Shown here: positions 15,901-24,745 of the stretch, piece by piece | How positions within the stretch are numbered: position 1 is the first letter of the stretch | Layout: each line of letters starts with the position of its first letter | Assembly: GCA_965242805.1 (NCBI GenBank) | Contig: CBDETD010000002.1 | Coordinates: 496,001 to 560,000 of the forward strand | Reading direction: 5' to 3' | Source of the DNA: JANQEU01 sp965242805 | GTDB taxonomy: Bacteria > Bacteroidota > Bacteroidia > Cytophagales > Cyclobacteriaceae | Length of the DNA: 64,000 nucleotides | The notes under the pieces: generated by a model | Database searches by the model: none | Seen by the model: the letters and a program-made list of their open reading frames with translations, nothing else | Told to the model about the DNA's origin: nothing | Translations under genes and position numbers: made by a program

Positions 15901-16506
15901 ATGGCACTAAGTAGGTTCGTGAAGATCAGCAAAATTGATAATCTGAGTGACGCAAGGTATTGCTCAGGAATGATGGTCGATATGCTAGGTTTCAATCTTA
16001 TCCCCCATTCTGAAAGATATGTTGATCCGAATCTATTTAAGGAAATCACAGAATGGATCACTGGACCAAAATTTGTAGGAGAATTCGGGACATCAAGAAC
16101 AGAAGATATCAAGATTGCAATTCAGGAATATGCTCTCGACTTCATTGAAACAAGCAATATCGATGAGATTGAAGCATTGGCAGACCTCGGAAAACCATTG
16201 ATCCTGAAAGTTGAGTTGATGACCAACGAGCAGGTAAACATCTTACTTAAGCAACTTCCCTTCCTGGATGGATTGATTCAATATCTTGTCATCGATGGAA
16301 ATCTGAATGATCAGGATCTTTCAAGCTTCATGGATCACGCCACTTCATTTTCTCTTTTAAAAGCATTCGACAATTCGACAGAAACGGTCATGTCTCTTTC
16401 GGAAAAGTGGACAGGGATCCAACTTGAAGCTCCTCCTGAAGAAAGACCTGGTTATGCTGATTATGGTATCGTCATGGATATTTTAGAAGCGATCGAGATC
16501 GACTAA
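15901..16506 (+). CDS. TrpF-like beta/alpha-barrel protein lacking the catalytic cysteine
   Basis: 201 aa. The layout follows phosphoribosylanthranilate isomerase (TrpF): N-terminal 'VKISKIDNLSDARYC' against the canonical KICGI, then DMLGFN, 'KFVGEFG', 'DFIETSN' and a C-terminal GIQLEAPPEERPGYADYG matching the TrpF strand-8 region. The general-base Cys of TrpF is Ser10 here, and the Gly-rich phosphate loop (GGTG) is missing. No other trp gene is nearby. It is therefore probably not a tryptophan enzyme; it may be a pseudo-enzyme or act on another ligand. Cytoplasmic, no signal peptide. The ABC permease gene follows after 65 bp on the same strand. Confidence 0.8.
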   Translation: MALSRFVKISKIDNLSDARYCSGMMVDMLGFNLIPHSERYVDPNLFKEITEWITGPKFVGEFGTSRTEDIKIAIQEYALDFIETSNIDEIEALADLGKPLILKVELMTNEQVNILLKQLPFLDGLIQYLVIDGNLNDQDLSSFMDHATSFSLLKAFDNSTETVMSLSEKWTGIQLEAPPEERPGYADYGIVMDILEAIEID

Positions 16507-16571
16507 AATAATTCTACTTTCTGGCAACCTTTCGGGAGTTATTGCATCTTATTCCATGAGGACTATAAGTT

Positions 16572-18992
16572 ATGCTAACCAATTACATCCGGATCTTTAT
16601 CCAACATCTCAAAAGAAACCCAATATTTTCCTTCATCAATATACTTGGGCTCGGCCTGGGGCTCGGCGTTAGCTATATCATTGCTTTATACACCTTTGAT
16701 GAGCTATCCTATGATCGGTTCCACAGCGATTACAATCGAATCTACAGGGTTGGAATACAAGGAGTGTTGTCAGGAAACGAATTCATCGGCATAAATTCCT
16801 GCGCACCGATTTCAGCGGCACTTAAAAGCGAAGTTCCAGGGATTCAGGAAAGCATTCGGCTTGCGCAACAAGCGAGTCTTATCATTCATAGTGACAATAA
16901 TCCAATTACCGAAAATAATGTCCTTCTGGCAGATAGTAATTTCTTTGATTTCTTCAGTTTTGAACTGATCGCGGGAGACCAAAAAACTGCTCTATCTGGA
17001 AAAAATAAAATTGTTCTTACGGAAGCATCCGCAAAAAAGTATTTCGGAGATGCTCCGTACTCTGAAATTGTCGGAGAATTTCTGACAGTAGGTACGGAGA
17101 AGGAATCTTATGAAATTACTGGAGTTGCCGAAGATGCTCCAAGAAGGTCTCATATACAGTATCCAATGATACTTTCAATGGCAACATGGGATTGGAGCTT
17201 CAATACCCAATGGACAAGCAACAGTCTCTATACCTACTTTAAGATGTTTGAAAATGCCGATATCAATCAGATTCCGGTACAGTTTGATGCGTTGGTAGAA
17301 AAATATGTAGGTCCCGAAATTGAACAGTACATAGGTATTACTCTTGACGAGTTTCGTCAGGGAGGTGGGGATTATGGTTACTGGACCCAGCCTTTGGGAG
17401 ACATACATCTTCGATCACACTTTGATGGTGAACTCGAAGCCAATGGAGATATTCAAAATGTTATTATTTTCTCGATAGTTGGAATATTCGTATTGGTGAT
17501 CGCAGGGATCAATTTCATTAGTCTTTCAACCGCGCGCGCCACGGATCGTGCAAAGGAGGTTGGAATCCGAAAAACTTTTGGTGCTTACAAAAAGCAACTC
17601 ATATTCCAATACCTATTTGAATCACTGGGATACTGCTTGATTGCCGGATCAATTGCATTGATTGGGATCGGACTAAGTTTAGACTACTTCAATGAAATAA
17701 CAAATAAAGAATTTCAATTGACCGACCTGGTGAGTTCCTCAAACATCAGTTTGTTCTTTCTTTTTATTTTCCTGATCAGTTTCCTTTCCGGAATTTATCC
17801 TTCCCTGGTTCTCAGTTCTTTCGCACCAACCGCCATCTTCAGAGGTCGTATCACTTCAAGGATCTCAGGGAGGATCAACGTGAGAAATCTAATGGTCGGG
17901 TTTCAATTCGTTTTGACCACAATTGCCATAGTGCTGACTATCACCGTATACAAGCAGTTGGATTTGATGAGGAACAAGAATCTCGGGTTTCAGGGTGATC
18001 AGGTATTAACCGTTTTCAATGCACATCATGTTTCTAGTAAGGTAGGTTTTAAACAGGAGTTATTATCGATTCCTGAGATTGAATATGTGAATCTGACACA
18101 GGGCTTTCCCCCGTTCATTTTCAATAATTCTGTCCACAGGGTTTCTGATACCCAGGAAGACCATCTTTTCTATATGTACCGAACAGACCCCGATCATTTC
18201 AATACATTTCAAATTGAATTGTTGCAGGGAAGACTATTTGAGGATGCCCGGTTAGATAGCAATTCCATCATCATGAATGAAACGGCTTTCAAAATGACGG
18301 GTTGGAGTGATATCGATGGAAAACAGATCGAAGGTTATTCCGATGATGGTGTAACTCCATCATTCAATGTAGTCGGTGTGGTCAAAGATTTCCATTTCCA
18401 GGATTTTAAGTCCACTATCCAACCGTTACTGATCTATTGTGCAGAAGACTGGGGAAGATTTACTGCGATCAAGGTCAATTCAGAAAACATGACTTCTACC
18501 ATCAGCAAAATTGAAGATATCTGGAATTCGCAGACCAACGGGAAGACATTTGATTACTCATTTGTTGACACTCAGTTCGATAAGCTATTTCAATCGGAAA
18601 AGAGACTGGGAGAACTGACTTCCATTCTTGCTGTGATGACGATCTTGACAGCTTCCATGGGATTGTTTGGGTTGGCGATGTATGTTGCAAGAAAAAGAAG
18701 AAAGGAGTTCAGCATTCGAAAAGTACTGGGAGCATCAGTTACGAAAGTAATGGCCATTCAAATCAGGTATTTCCTAACTATTTCACTGATTTCCGTTGTG
18801 ATCTCGATCCCTGTTAGCTTTACCATTGTCAATAGATGGCTGGAAGAATTCCAGTATAGGATCCCAAATGACTGGACCATCTATACAATAACAATTCTGA
18901 CATTGATCGTTTTCATTATTCTCACTGTTAGTTATCAGTCATACAGAGCTTCAACCCATTCACCTACCAAAGTGCTGCGTGAGAATAATTAG
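16572..18992 (+). CDS. FtsX-type ABC transporter permease (MacB/FtsX family)
   Basis: 806 aa, the standard size for the Bacteroidota double-FtsX permeases. The N-terminus has the expected transmembrane start (FSFINILGLGLGLGVSYIIA), then a MacB periplasmic core domain with 'YDRFH…IYRV'. A first set of FtsX helices (about 290-430, with RAKEVGIRKTFGA) follows, then a second periplasmic domain and a second helix set (RRKEFSIRKVLGA). The partner ATPase is not in the window. Such permeases drive mechanotransmission, often for export or envelope lipid or peptide handling; the substrate is unknown. Its stop codon overlaps the stop of the convergent beta-helix gene by 4 bp. Confidence 0.92.
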   Translation: MLTNYIRIFIQHLKRNPIFSFINILGLGLGLGVSYIIALYTFDELSYDRFHSDYNRIYRVGIQGVLSGNEFIGINSCAPISAALKSEVPGIQESIRLAQQASLIIHSDNNPITENNVLLADSNFFDFFSFELIAGDQKTALSGKNKIVLTEASAKKYFGDAPYSEIVGEFLTVGTEKESYEITGVAEDAPRRSHIQYPMILSMATWDWSFNTQWTSNSLYTYFKMFENADINQIPVQFDALVEKYVGPEIEQYIGITLDEFRQGGGDYGYWTQPLGDIHLRSHFDGELEANGDIQNVIIFSIVGIFVLVIAGINFISLSTARATDRAKEVGIRKTFGAYKKQLIFQYLFESLGYCLIAGSIALIGIGLSLDYFNEITNKEFQLTDLVSSSNISLFFLFIFLISFLSGIYPSLVLSSFAPTAIFRGRITSRISGRINVRNLMVGFQFVLTTIAIVLTITVYKQLDLMRNKNLGFQGDQVLTVFNAHHVSSKVGFKQELLSIPEIEYVNLTQGFPPFIFNNSVHRVSDTQEDHLFYMYRTDPDHFNTFQIELLQGRLFEDARLDSNSIIMNETAFKMTGWSDIDGKQIEGYSDDGVTPSFNVVGVVKDFHFQDFKSTIQPLLIYCAEDWGRFTAIKVNSENMTSTISKIEDIWNSQTNGKTFDYSFVDTQFDKLFQSEKRLGELTSILAVMTILTASMGLFGLAMYVARKRRKEFSIRKVLGASVTKVMAIQIRYFLTISLISVVISIPVSFTIVNRWLEEFQYRIPNDWTIYTITILTLIVFIILTVSYQSYRASTHSPTKVLRENN

Positions 18993-21715
18993 TGGGATTT
19001 AATAAATCTTCCCAGTAATGTTCTTTTTTGTGTTCTAACTGAAATCAGGTGAAGAGCAGGTTGTAAAGTAGCCACATCAATAGTATTGCCCTGAAAATTG
19101 AGTTCTTTTGTCTGACCCATGAGGTTTGATACCTGAACTTTGAGAATTGTTTCATCCTCAGCCAGGTCTACAAAGAGAATTTCCCGAGTTGGATTAGGAA
19201 ACAGAATCATTTCTGTATCGATTCCTTCGATCCTTACAAGGATCGTTTTTGAATACTCAAAAGTTTCATCGCGATCAACCATCTTTAGGCGATAAAATAC
19301 AAGTTCACCTAATGTCGAAATATCGGTATCTTCAAAGAAATAATTTCGAACTGAGCTTGTGTTCCCAGAAGATTGCAATCTTCCAATTTCGGAAAAACTC
19401 TTCTGATCGATGCTTCTTTCCACAATGAAGTGATCCGAATTTATTTCTACCGCTGTGGTCCACTCAAGTATGATGCGGCCTAATGTTGAAGATCCTGAGA
19501 ATTCGACTAATTCAACCGGCAGAGGTTGATCATCCTGTCCACCAGTCCAGTCCGAAAATTGCGTGACCCCAGTTATAGAGTAAGTTCTTGGGTCACCAGA
19601 ACCTGAAATGTCCTGAGGACCATCCACCTCCACCCAACCACTACCTGCATTCCTGAAAAAGGAGATCATTGCCAGGTTCTTACCATTGTCAAATGTGGAA
19701 AGCCATGAAAAAGAAATATTCCTACCCGAAACAGGCTGATTATCCGCAGTGATTGACCAGAATATCGAGATAGATGTGTAAGGCCCGTCAGTAATGATGG
19801 AGCCGGTCCCCATACTTCTTGAGATCGTTACATCACCTAAGTCGTCAGTTCCTGAAGCAATGCTAACACCAAGAATCGCTATTGATCCTGTTCCTACATT
19901 TCTAGGTTCCAATGACAACACTCCATCAACGTAGCTACTCAATGATTCTGTTGGAGGAGTGGCTAATGGACTTAAAATCAATTGGGCATCATTGATTGTT
20001 TCAATTATGCCCAGAGATGTACTGAGACTATTATTGATCCTCAAATTTCCGTTGATCTGCAAAGTGACTCCTGTCCCATTTATTGTTAAATCGTCTATTG
20101 AAACAGTGTCAGATCCAGTTGAAGCAGGGCTTAAAGTGAGATTTTTACTAACTGTCAAAGATTCACTGTAATCGGATAGATTCATTGTCATCGTTCCACC
20201 CGTGAGAAGAGCATTGTATCCTTCCACAGTTCGATCATCACTTCCGGTCTGTACTCCTCCCAGACCAATATGAAGGTCACTGAAATCACCCTGGAATCCG
20301 GGAGTACCTGCCTCAGTATCCGTTCCGGACCCTAACCATGGTGTATAATCATTGTTACCAACAAAAGACTGAATGGTTGCTTCATCTGTTGTTCCGAAAT
20401 AATTTCCTGAAAGGTTGATACCAATCGTTCCTGCAATCAGACCAGTCCCATTTTGATCGAAACTGCAATTGGAAATGGTGAGCGATGAATTATCCAGACT
20501 TAATCCATCAAAATCCGGAGATGAAGCAGGATTTCTCAAAAAGGAGTTGGTCATAGTAACCACGGCACCCTCTCTGACCACGAGATTAAAGCCCGGATTC
20601 CCATCGGTAATAACTGGATCAGTCCCATTGTTCGAAAAAATACAACTTGTAATTGATGCGGTTGTATTGGCGCCACGGACATATATTCCACGATTTAGAT
20701 TATTTATTAGTGTACATTCACTGATGGTAACATCCTGAACATCATTGGAAATATCTGGTGAAAAATCTCCAACAATGATCCCTGCGTAGTCCGATGATGT
20801 TTTACCTATTCCATCAAATCTACTTCCCGAGATACTCACTGTCAGCAGATGAGAATCCGTCGATGAGCCATCGGAATATGTATAAACTCCTGTTTGAGGA
20901 AAATTGGTTATACCACCCACTGGTTCTGAAAAAGAGTGCACATACATCCCAGAAATGTCAACGGTACTTGGGGCTCTTGATGATCCATCATAACTGGCAA
21001 TGGTGGCACCTCTGATCGAACTCGTGATTGTGTCGTTGGAAAGAGTTAGAACGTTCGAGCTTACGCAATCAAATACAAATACGCCCTGGGCCGACCCGAA
21101 TAGCTCGTTGTTGGAAATATTTATATCTGAGGTTCCTGTATGACCCGACAAAGCTATACAGGAGGTTACGTCATTTGTATTAGGGGTTTCAAAATCATTC
21201 AAAGTGATGTCATTATTGTCGATGGAAATCACTCCGCTCGTTGATGAAGCTGTAACTAACCCGATCGAATCGGAGTTGATCACGTTGTTGCTCACCGTTA
21301 ATCCTGTAAATCCGACTGACGATATTCCTACAGATATGTTAGAAACACCAATTTGTAAACCATCAATTTGGACATTGTCCGACGCAATATTTATGGCCAC
21401 TGATCTTGAGGATGTTTCTATAATGGATTCCGATCCCCTCGATACGCTATTACCCGGTATACCCTGATTGGCCCCAAGAATATTTAAAGATTTGGAAACG
21501 GTCAGAGATTCATCGTAAGTTCCGGCGAGAAAATTAATGTTATCTCCGGCCAGTGCCTGACCCTGGGCATATGAAAATGAAGCGCAGGGACTGCCCATTG
21601 ACGTGCAGTCACCAGTATCTGTACCTGAAGGACCAATGTAGCGTTCTGTTTGTGCTACGACAATATTTGAAAGTAACAGGCCAAGTATGGCCCCTTTTCT
21701 GATAGTAGAGTACAT
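18989..21715 (-). CDS. Secreted parallel beta-helix protein with T9SS sorting domain
   Basis: 908 aa. A signal peptide (…LLLSNIVVAQ) is followed by 'RYIGPSGTDTGDCTSMGSPC', the usual opening of DUF1565/pectate-lyase-like right-handed beta-helix proteins. Helical-ladder repeats (ISNN, ITSC, LTVSNN, SGNYFG) extend to about residue 600. Next comes an Ig-like/T9SS-linker region with LPVELVEF and 'LEWTTAVEINSDHFIVERS', then a type A sorting domain (ILFPNPTREILFV … LLGRFIKSH). Predicted surface or secreted adhesin or polysaccharide-binding protein; no catalytic residues can be assigned. Its 3' end overlaps the convergent permease gene. Confidence 0.87.
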   Translation of the reverse strand: MYSTIRKGAILGLLLSNIVVAQTERYIGPSGTDTGDCTSMGSPCASFSYAQGQALAGDNINFLAGTYDESLTVSKSLNILGANQGIPGNSVSRGSESIIETSSRSVAINIASDNVQIDGLQIGVSNISVGISSVGFTGLTVSNNVINSDSIGLVTASSTSGVISIDNNDITLNDFETPNTNDVTSCIALSGHTGTSDINISNNELFGSAQGVFVFDCVSSNVLTLSNDTITSSIRGATIASYDGSSRAPSTVDISGMYVHSFSEPVGGITNFPQTGVYTYSDGSSTDSHLLTVSISGSRFDGIGKTSSDYAGIIVGDFSPDISNDVQDVTISECTLINNLNRGIYVRGANTTASITSCIFSNNGTDPVITDGNPGFNLVVREGAVVTMTNSFLRNPASSPDFDGLSLDNSSLTISNCSFDQNGTGLIAGTIGINLSGNYFGTTDEATIQSFVGNNDYTPWLGSGTDTEAGTPGFQGDFSDLHIGLGGVQTGSDDRTVEGYNALLTGGTMTMNLSDYSESLTVSKNLTLSPASTGSDTVSIDDLTINGTGVTLQINGNLRINNSLSTSLGIIETINDAQLILSPLATPPTESLSSYVDGVLSLEPRNVGTGSIAILGVSIASGTDDLGDVTISRSMGTGSIITDGPYTSISIFWSITADNQPVSGRNISFSWLSTFDNGKNLAMISFFRNAGSGWVEVDGPQDISGSGDPRTYSITGVTQFSDWTGGQDDQPLPVELVEFSGSSTLGRIILEWTTAVEINSDHFIVERSIDQKSFSEIGRLQSSGNTSSVRNYFFEDTDISTLGELVFYRLKMVDRDETFEYSKTILVRIEGIDTEMILFPNPTREILFVDLAEDETILKVQVSNLMGQTKELNFQGNTIDVATLQPALHLISVRTQKRTLLGRFIKSH

Positions 21716-21940
21716 TTAATTCACGGCTGATTCTATATAAAGTTAATCTTAATCTTGGAAAAATTATATGTATGATCTATATTATTTCTTCAAAATCCAC
21801 TACTCTAAATTGTTGACATGTCAAATGCATGAGCTCTTACGCACTGGTAATGAACTTATCGGGACTTTAGATCTCTTAAGTTCTCAATTGCTATTAAATT
21901 CTAACGTTTTGACTAACTTATCCATCCAAGCAGAAATACC

Positions 21941-23284
21941 GTGAAAACATTCAGGACTATCCTCTCATTCATCCTAGTAGCCACCCCTTTCATTTTATTT
22001 TCTCAAGATGAACCTCTTGAAAAATCTATAGAAACCAAAGATCTGAATGCTGAACTTCTGGAAAGAATCGCAGCTCTTGAGTCGGCAGAATTGGTAGAGT
22101 CAATGTCGCAACGATCCTTATTGATCCCTTTCTACCAACCTGAACTCAAAGCGCTGATTGCAAAGCAGGCTTACAACTTCTGGATTGCTTCGAGTTCGGA
22201 AAAATATGTATCTCATCTCAAAGTATACTCTGCCTTATATTATGCCAATAAACATCTGGATTATGATTCATATAATCGGAAAGCCTTTAACCAGGTAATT
22301 GGACATGATGAGGCAGTTGTATCGATCAAATTCAGCAACCGACCCAATATCTTCTATTCTGCGGGATCCGATGGACGGGTTTTGAAATGGGATATGGATG
22401 ACCTTACGACGATCCCTACCGTCATGTATACAGGTAATCACTTGATCAAATCTATTGATGTCAGTGACGATGGGAAATTACTACTTATCGTGGCAAAGGA
22501 TGTAGGAATAGTGCTTGTAGACCTGGATCAAATTCCCCAGGAAGGCCCGATTTCAGTAATTGACAAAGAGTACTCACAAACTGCTGTTTTTCTACCTGGA
22601 CAAAAGAAATACCTGACTGTCAATCAACAAGGAGAACTCAAAGTGAAGGGTCTCAAAGTTGATTCGGAGGGTGTTGGCACGTCTGAACAAAAAGTCCTCT
22701 CACTTGCGATAAGTTCTGAGGACATGTCAATTTTCGCTGGCACGGATAAAGGGAGCCTAAAGATCTGGGATAAGATAAATAAGACTAATCATTATTTCGA
22801 AAATGAATCCTTTGCTATCAACGCATTAGCAATAAGTAATGACAATAAACTTTTAGCTATTGGAAGGGAAAAAGGAGATGCAATTTTATGGGATATTGAT
22901 AAACAGGATGTTGTCCGAGTCATTTCAGGACATCAATCTGCCGTCACCGATGTTGATTTCAGCCCTGATAACAAATTACTGTTGACTGCTAGTCGGGACA
23001 GGACTGCTCGCATTTGGGATCTTGGGAACGCCAAAAAACTTCCAATAATACTTGATGATCACAACGACTGGGTACTAACCGCAAAATTTGATGTGACCGG
23101 TGATCGAATAATTACAGGATCCATGGATAATTCATTAAGGATTTGGCCTGTTGATCCCAAGGAATTGGCAGAAAGAATCTGTGAATACGTGAATAGGAAC
23201 ATGACCGACGGGGAGTGGAACGAGTATGTTGGGCAAAATTTTCCCTATCAACATACATGTGAGAATATCGACGGTTCCAAATAA
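21941..23284 (+). CDS. Exported WD40-repeat protein
   Basis: 447 aa from GTG at 21941; the start gives a clean signal peptide (MKTFRTILSFILVATPFILFSQ). Residues about 25-110 are helical. The rest is a WD40 propeller: repeats with GHDEAVVSIKFS, AGTDKGSLKIWD, GHQSAVTDVDFSPDNKLLLTASRD and DHNDWVLTAKFDVTGDRIITGS. The fold is a scaffold for protein contacts, here in the periplasm or on the outer membrane; the partner is unknown. The 225 bp before it hold no gene, only a 12-bp palindrome (TTGACATGTCAA at 21813-21824). It ends just before a terminator of the opposing yceI-like gene. Confidence 0.85.
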   Translation: MKTFRTILSFILVATPFILFSQDEPLEKSIETKDLNAELLERIAALESAELVESMSQRSLLIPFYQPELKALIAKQAYNFWIASSSEKYVSHLKVYSALYYANKHLDYDSYNRKAFNQVIGHDEAVVSIKFSNRPNIFYSAGSDGRVLKWDMDDLTTIPTVMYTGNHLIKSIDVSDDGKLLLIVAKDVGIVLVDLDQIPQEGPISVIDKEYSQTAVFLPGQKKYLTVNQQGELKVKGLKVDSEGVGTSEQKVLSLAISSEDMSIFAGTDKGSLKIWDKINKTNHYFENESFAINALAISNDNKLLAIGREKGDAILWDIDKQDVVRVISGHQSAVTDVDFSPDNKLLLTASRDRTARIWDLGNAKKLPIILDDHNDWVLTAKFDVTGDRIITGSMDNSLRIWPVDPKELAERICEYVNRNMTDGEWNEYVGQNFPYQHTCENIDGSK

Positions 23285-23318
23285 AAAACACCCTATTCAA
23301 AAATCTGAAAAGGGTGCT
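23283..23318 (-). terminator. Rho-independent terminator of the YceI-family gene
   Basis: Stem arms at 23289-23298 and 23307-23316 (10 bp, one mismatch, 8-nt loop). On the minus strand the hairpin is followed by GTTTTTTAT. It sits between two convergent genes and terminates the leftward one. Confidence 0.75.
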
Positions 23319-23352
23319 AACTCACTAAATCAATACTACAACTAAATTCTCA

Positions 23353-23934
23353 TTATTTGGAAGCAACAAGATTGATCTCCAGATCGAAGGTGTTGCTTAT
23401 TACCACATTTTCCAATGACCAACCATATAGTACCTTGTGTTCTGTCCTGTCAACACTAATCTTAGCTAAAAACTCAACCGTTTCACCGGTAGATCTTCTT
23501 GAAGCTTCAAACTCCACCTCTTTCGTGATACCTCGAATGGTGATATCAGCAGTCACACTGTATTTCCCACCATTTCCACTCACGGATTTAATAGCGAGTG
23601 ACGCCTCAGGATATTCTTTCGCATTGAAGAAATCATCAGATTTAAGATGATTCACAAGTTTGTTATTGTCTTTTTCCTTTTCAATATCCCCATTTGATAT
23701 TGAATTCATGTCAATGACGAATTCCCCTCCTACCAATTCGCCTTCTTCAATTTCCACACTTCCTGACTTGATGGATATATTGCCCCAGTGTTCATAAGAC
23801 TTTGCAAGGTGATACCCTGTCCATTTTATGCTACTAGAGGATGCATTGACATTGTAGATGTCACCTGCTTTAGCATTCCAGCTAAATGCCGTAAAAACAA
23901 TTAGGGCAAGTGAGAGTAATCCAATTCTTTTCAT
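23353..23934 (-). CDS. YceI-family periplasmic protein
   Basis: 193 aa from the ATG at 23934, chosen since it begins a good signal peptide (MKRIGLLSLALIVFTAFSWNAKA); the open frame extends upstream but without an export signal. The mature protein is a lipocalin-like beta-barrel of the YceI family: 'SSIKWTGYHLAKSYEHWG', 'IDMNSISNGD', 'HLKSDDFFNAKEYPEASL' and 'ADITIRGITKEVEFE'. Family members bind isoprenoid chains such as octaprenyl compounds in the periplasm; the ligand here is unknown. It is divergent from the protease gene at 24099 and ends at a strong terminator. Confidence 0.92.
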   Translation of the reverse strand: MKRIGLLSLALIVFTAFSWNAKAGDIYNVNASSSSIKWTGYHLAKSYEHWGNISIKSGSVEIEEGELVGGEFVIDMNSISNGDIEKEKDNNKLVNHLKSDDFFNAKEYPEASLAIKSVSGNGGKYSVTADITIRGITKEVEFEASRRSTGETVEFLAKISVDRTEHKVLYGWSLENVVISNTFDLEINLVASK

Positions 23935-24098
23935 GTAATTTCTTTTTTGGTTCCTAATCGAACATATCCCTTGAGGATTAAATTTCATCCATTCAACTGT
24001 AAATAATTGAATGTCAGCTATGTGACAAGAATCCAAAGAACCATGTTTCTCCAATGAATTGAACAATGAACGCACTAAATCGTTCCAATAACCAAACC

Positions 24099-24704
24099 AT
24101 GGACCTGAAGCTCTCTCTTTTTCTGATCTTATCTTCCATTTGCATCATTTCCTATAGTCAATTTCAGAACTATAATGAACAGATCTATTATGGCAAACTG
24201 GACTCATTGCGGATTTTTAATCAAAATTCGGTATCTCCATCAGGTGACAAATTGGAGTTGGCTGTAAATATTGCACTTACGCACTATCCTGAATTAAGTG
24301 GGCATCAGATCAAGATCAAGTATCGTAAAAATGTAGCCCATCCGATTACGGCAGGATATTCAGCTGCCAATATTATTCGATTCAGGAAAAAACATATATA
24401 TCGACTGATCCTGAGTCCAAGTTCATTCGTAAAGTACCTTTCTCTGAATAAACAAGTTGCAGTAATAGGCCATGAAATGGCTCATTTTGTCTATTACAAA
24501 GAAAGACCTGCAATTGGTATGGCCATTTGGGGAATCCGATATCTAACCTCCAAGAAATTCAGGTATTCCTTTGAAAAGGAAGCTGATAGAATGGCAATTG
24601 ATCATGGGTTGGGTGGACAATTACTTCAACTTTCTATGTACATGAGTAATCATGAGGTTAAACAATACATACACAGCAAGATGAGATCAGCATCTGGTAA
24701 GTAG
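24099..24704 (+). CDS. Exported M48-like zinc metallopeptidase
   Basis: 201 aa from the ATG at 24099, which begins a signal peptide (MDLKLSLFLILSSICIISYSQ). The zinc site is visible: HEMAH in 'VAVIGHEMAHFVYY', and a downstream third ligand in EKEADRMAIDHG, the arrangement of small M48/SprT-like exported peptidases. 'AGYSAANIIRFRKKHIYRLILSP' is the region before the active-site helix. It is shorter than membrane HtpX and lacks extra domains. The substrate is unknown. The photolyase gene follows 41 bp downstream; cotranscription is possible but not shown. Confidence 0.8.
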   Translation: MDLKLSLFLILSSICIISYSQFQNYNEQIYYGKLDSLRIFNQNSVSPSGDKLELAVNIALTHYPELSGHQIKIKYRKNVAHPITAGYSAANIIRFRKKHIYRLILSPSSFVKYLSLNKQVAVIGHEMAHFVYYKERPAIGMAIWGIRYLTSKKFRYSFEKEADRMAIDHGLGGQLLQLSMYMSNHEVKQYIHSKMRSASGK

Positions 24705-24745
24705 TTTTTTATCAATCAATTTTGACCTGATGTAGTTTACCATTC

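Noticed and set aside
21813..21824. TTGACATGTCAA palindrome as a known regulator box
   Set aside because: It is a perfect 12-bp palindrome, but the spacing does not match FNR (TTGAT-N4-ATCAA) or another box I know, so no regulator is named.
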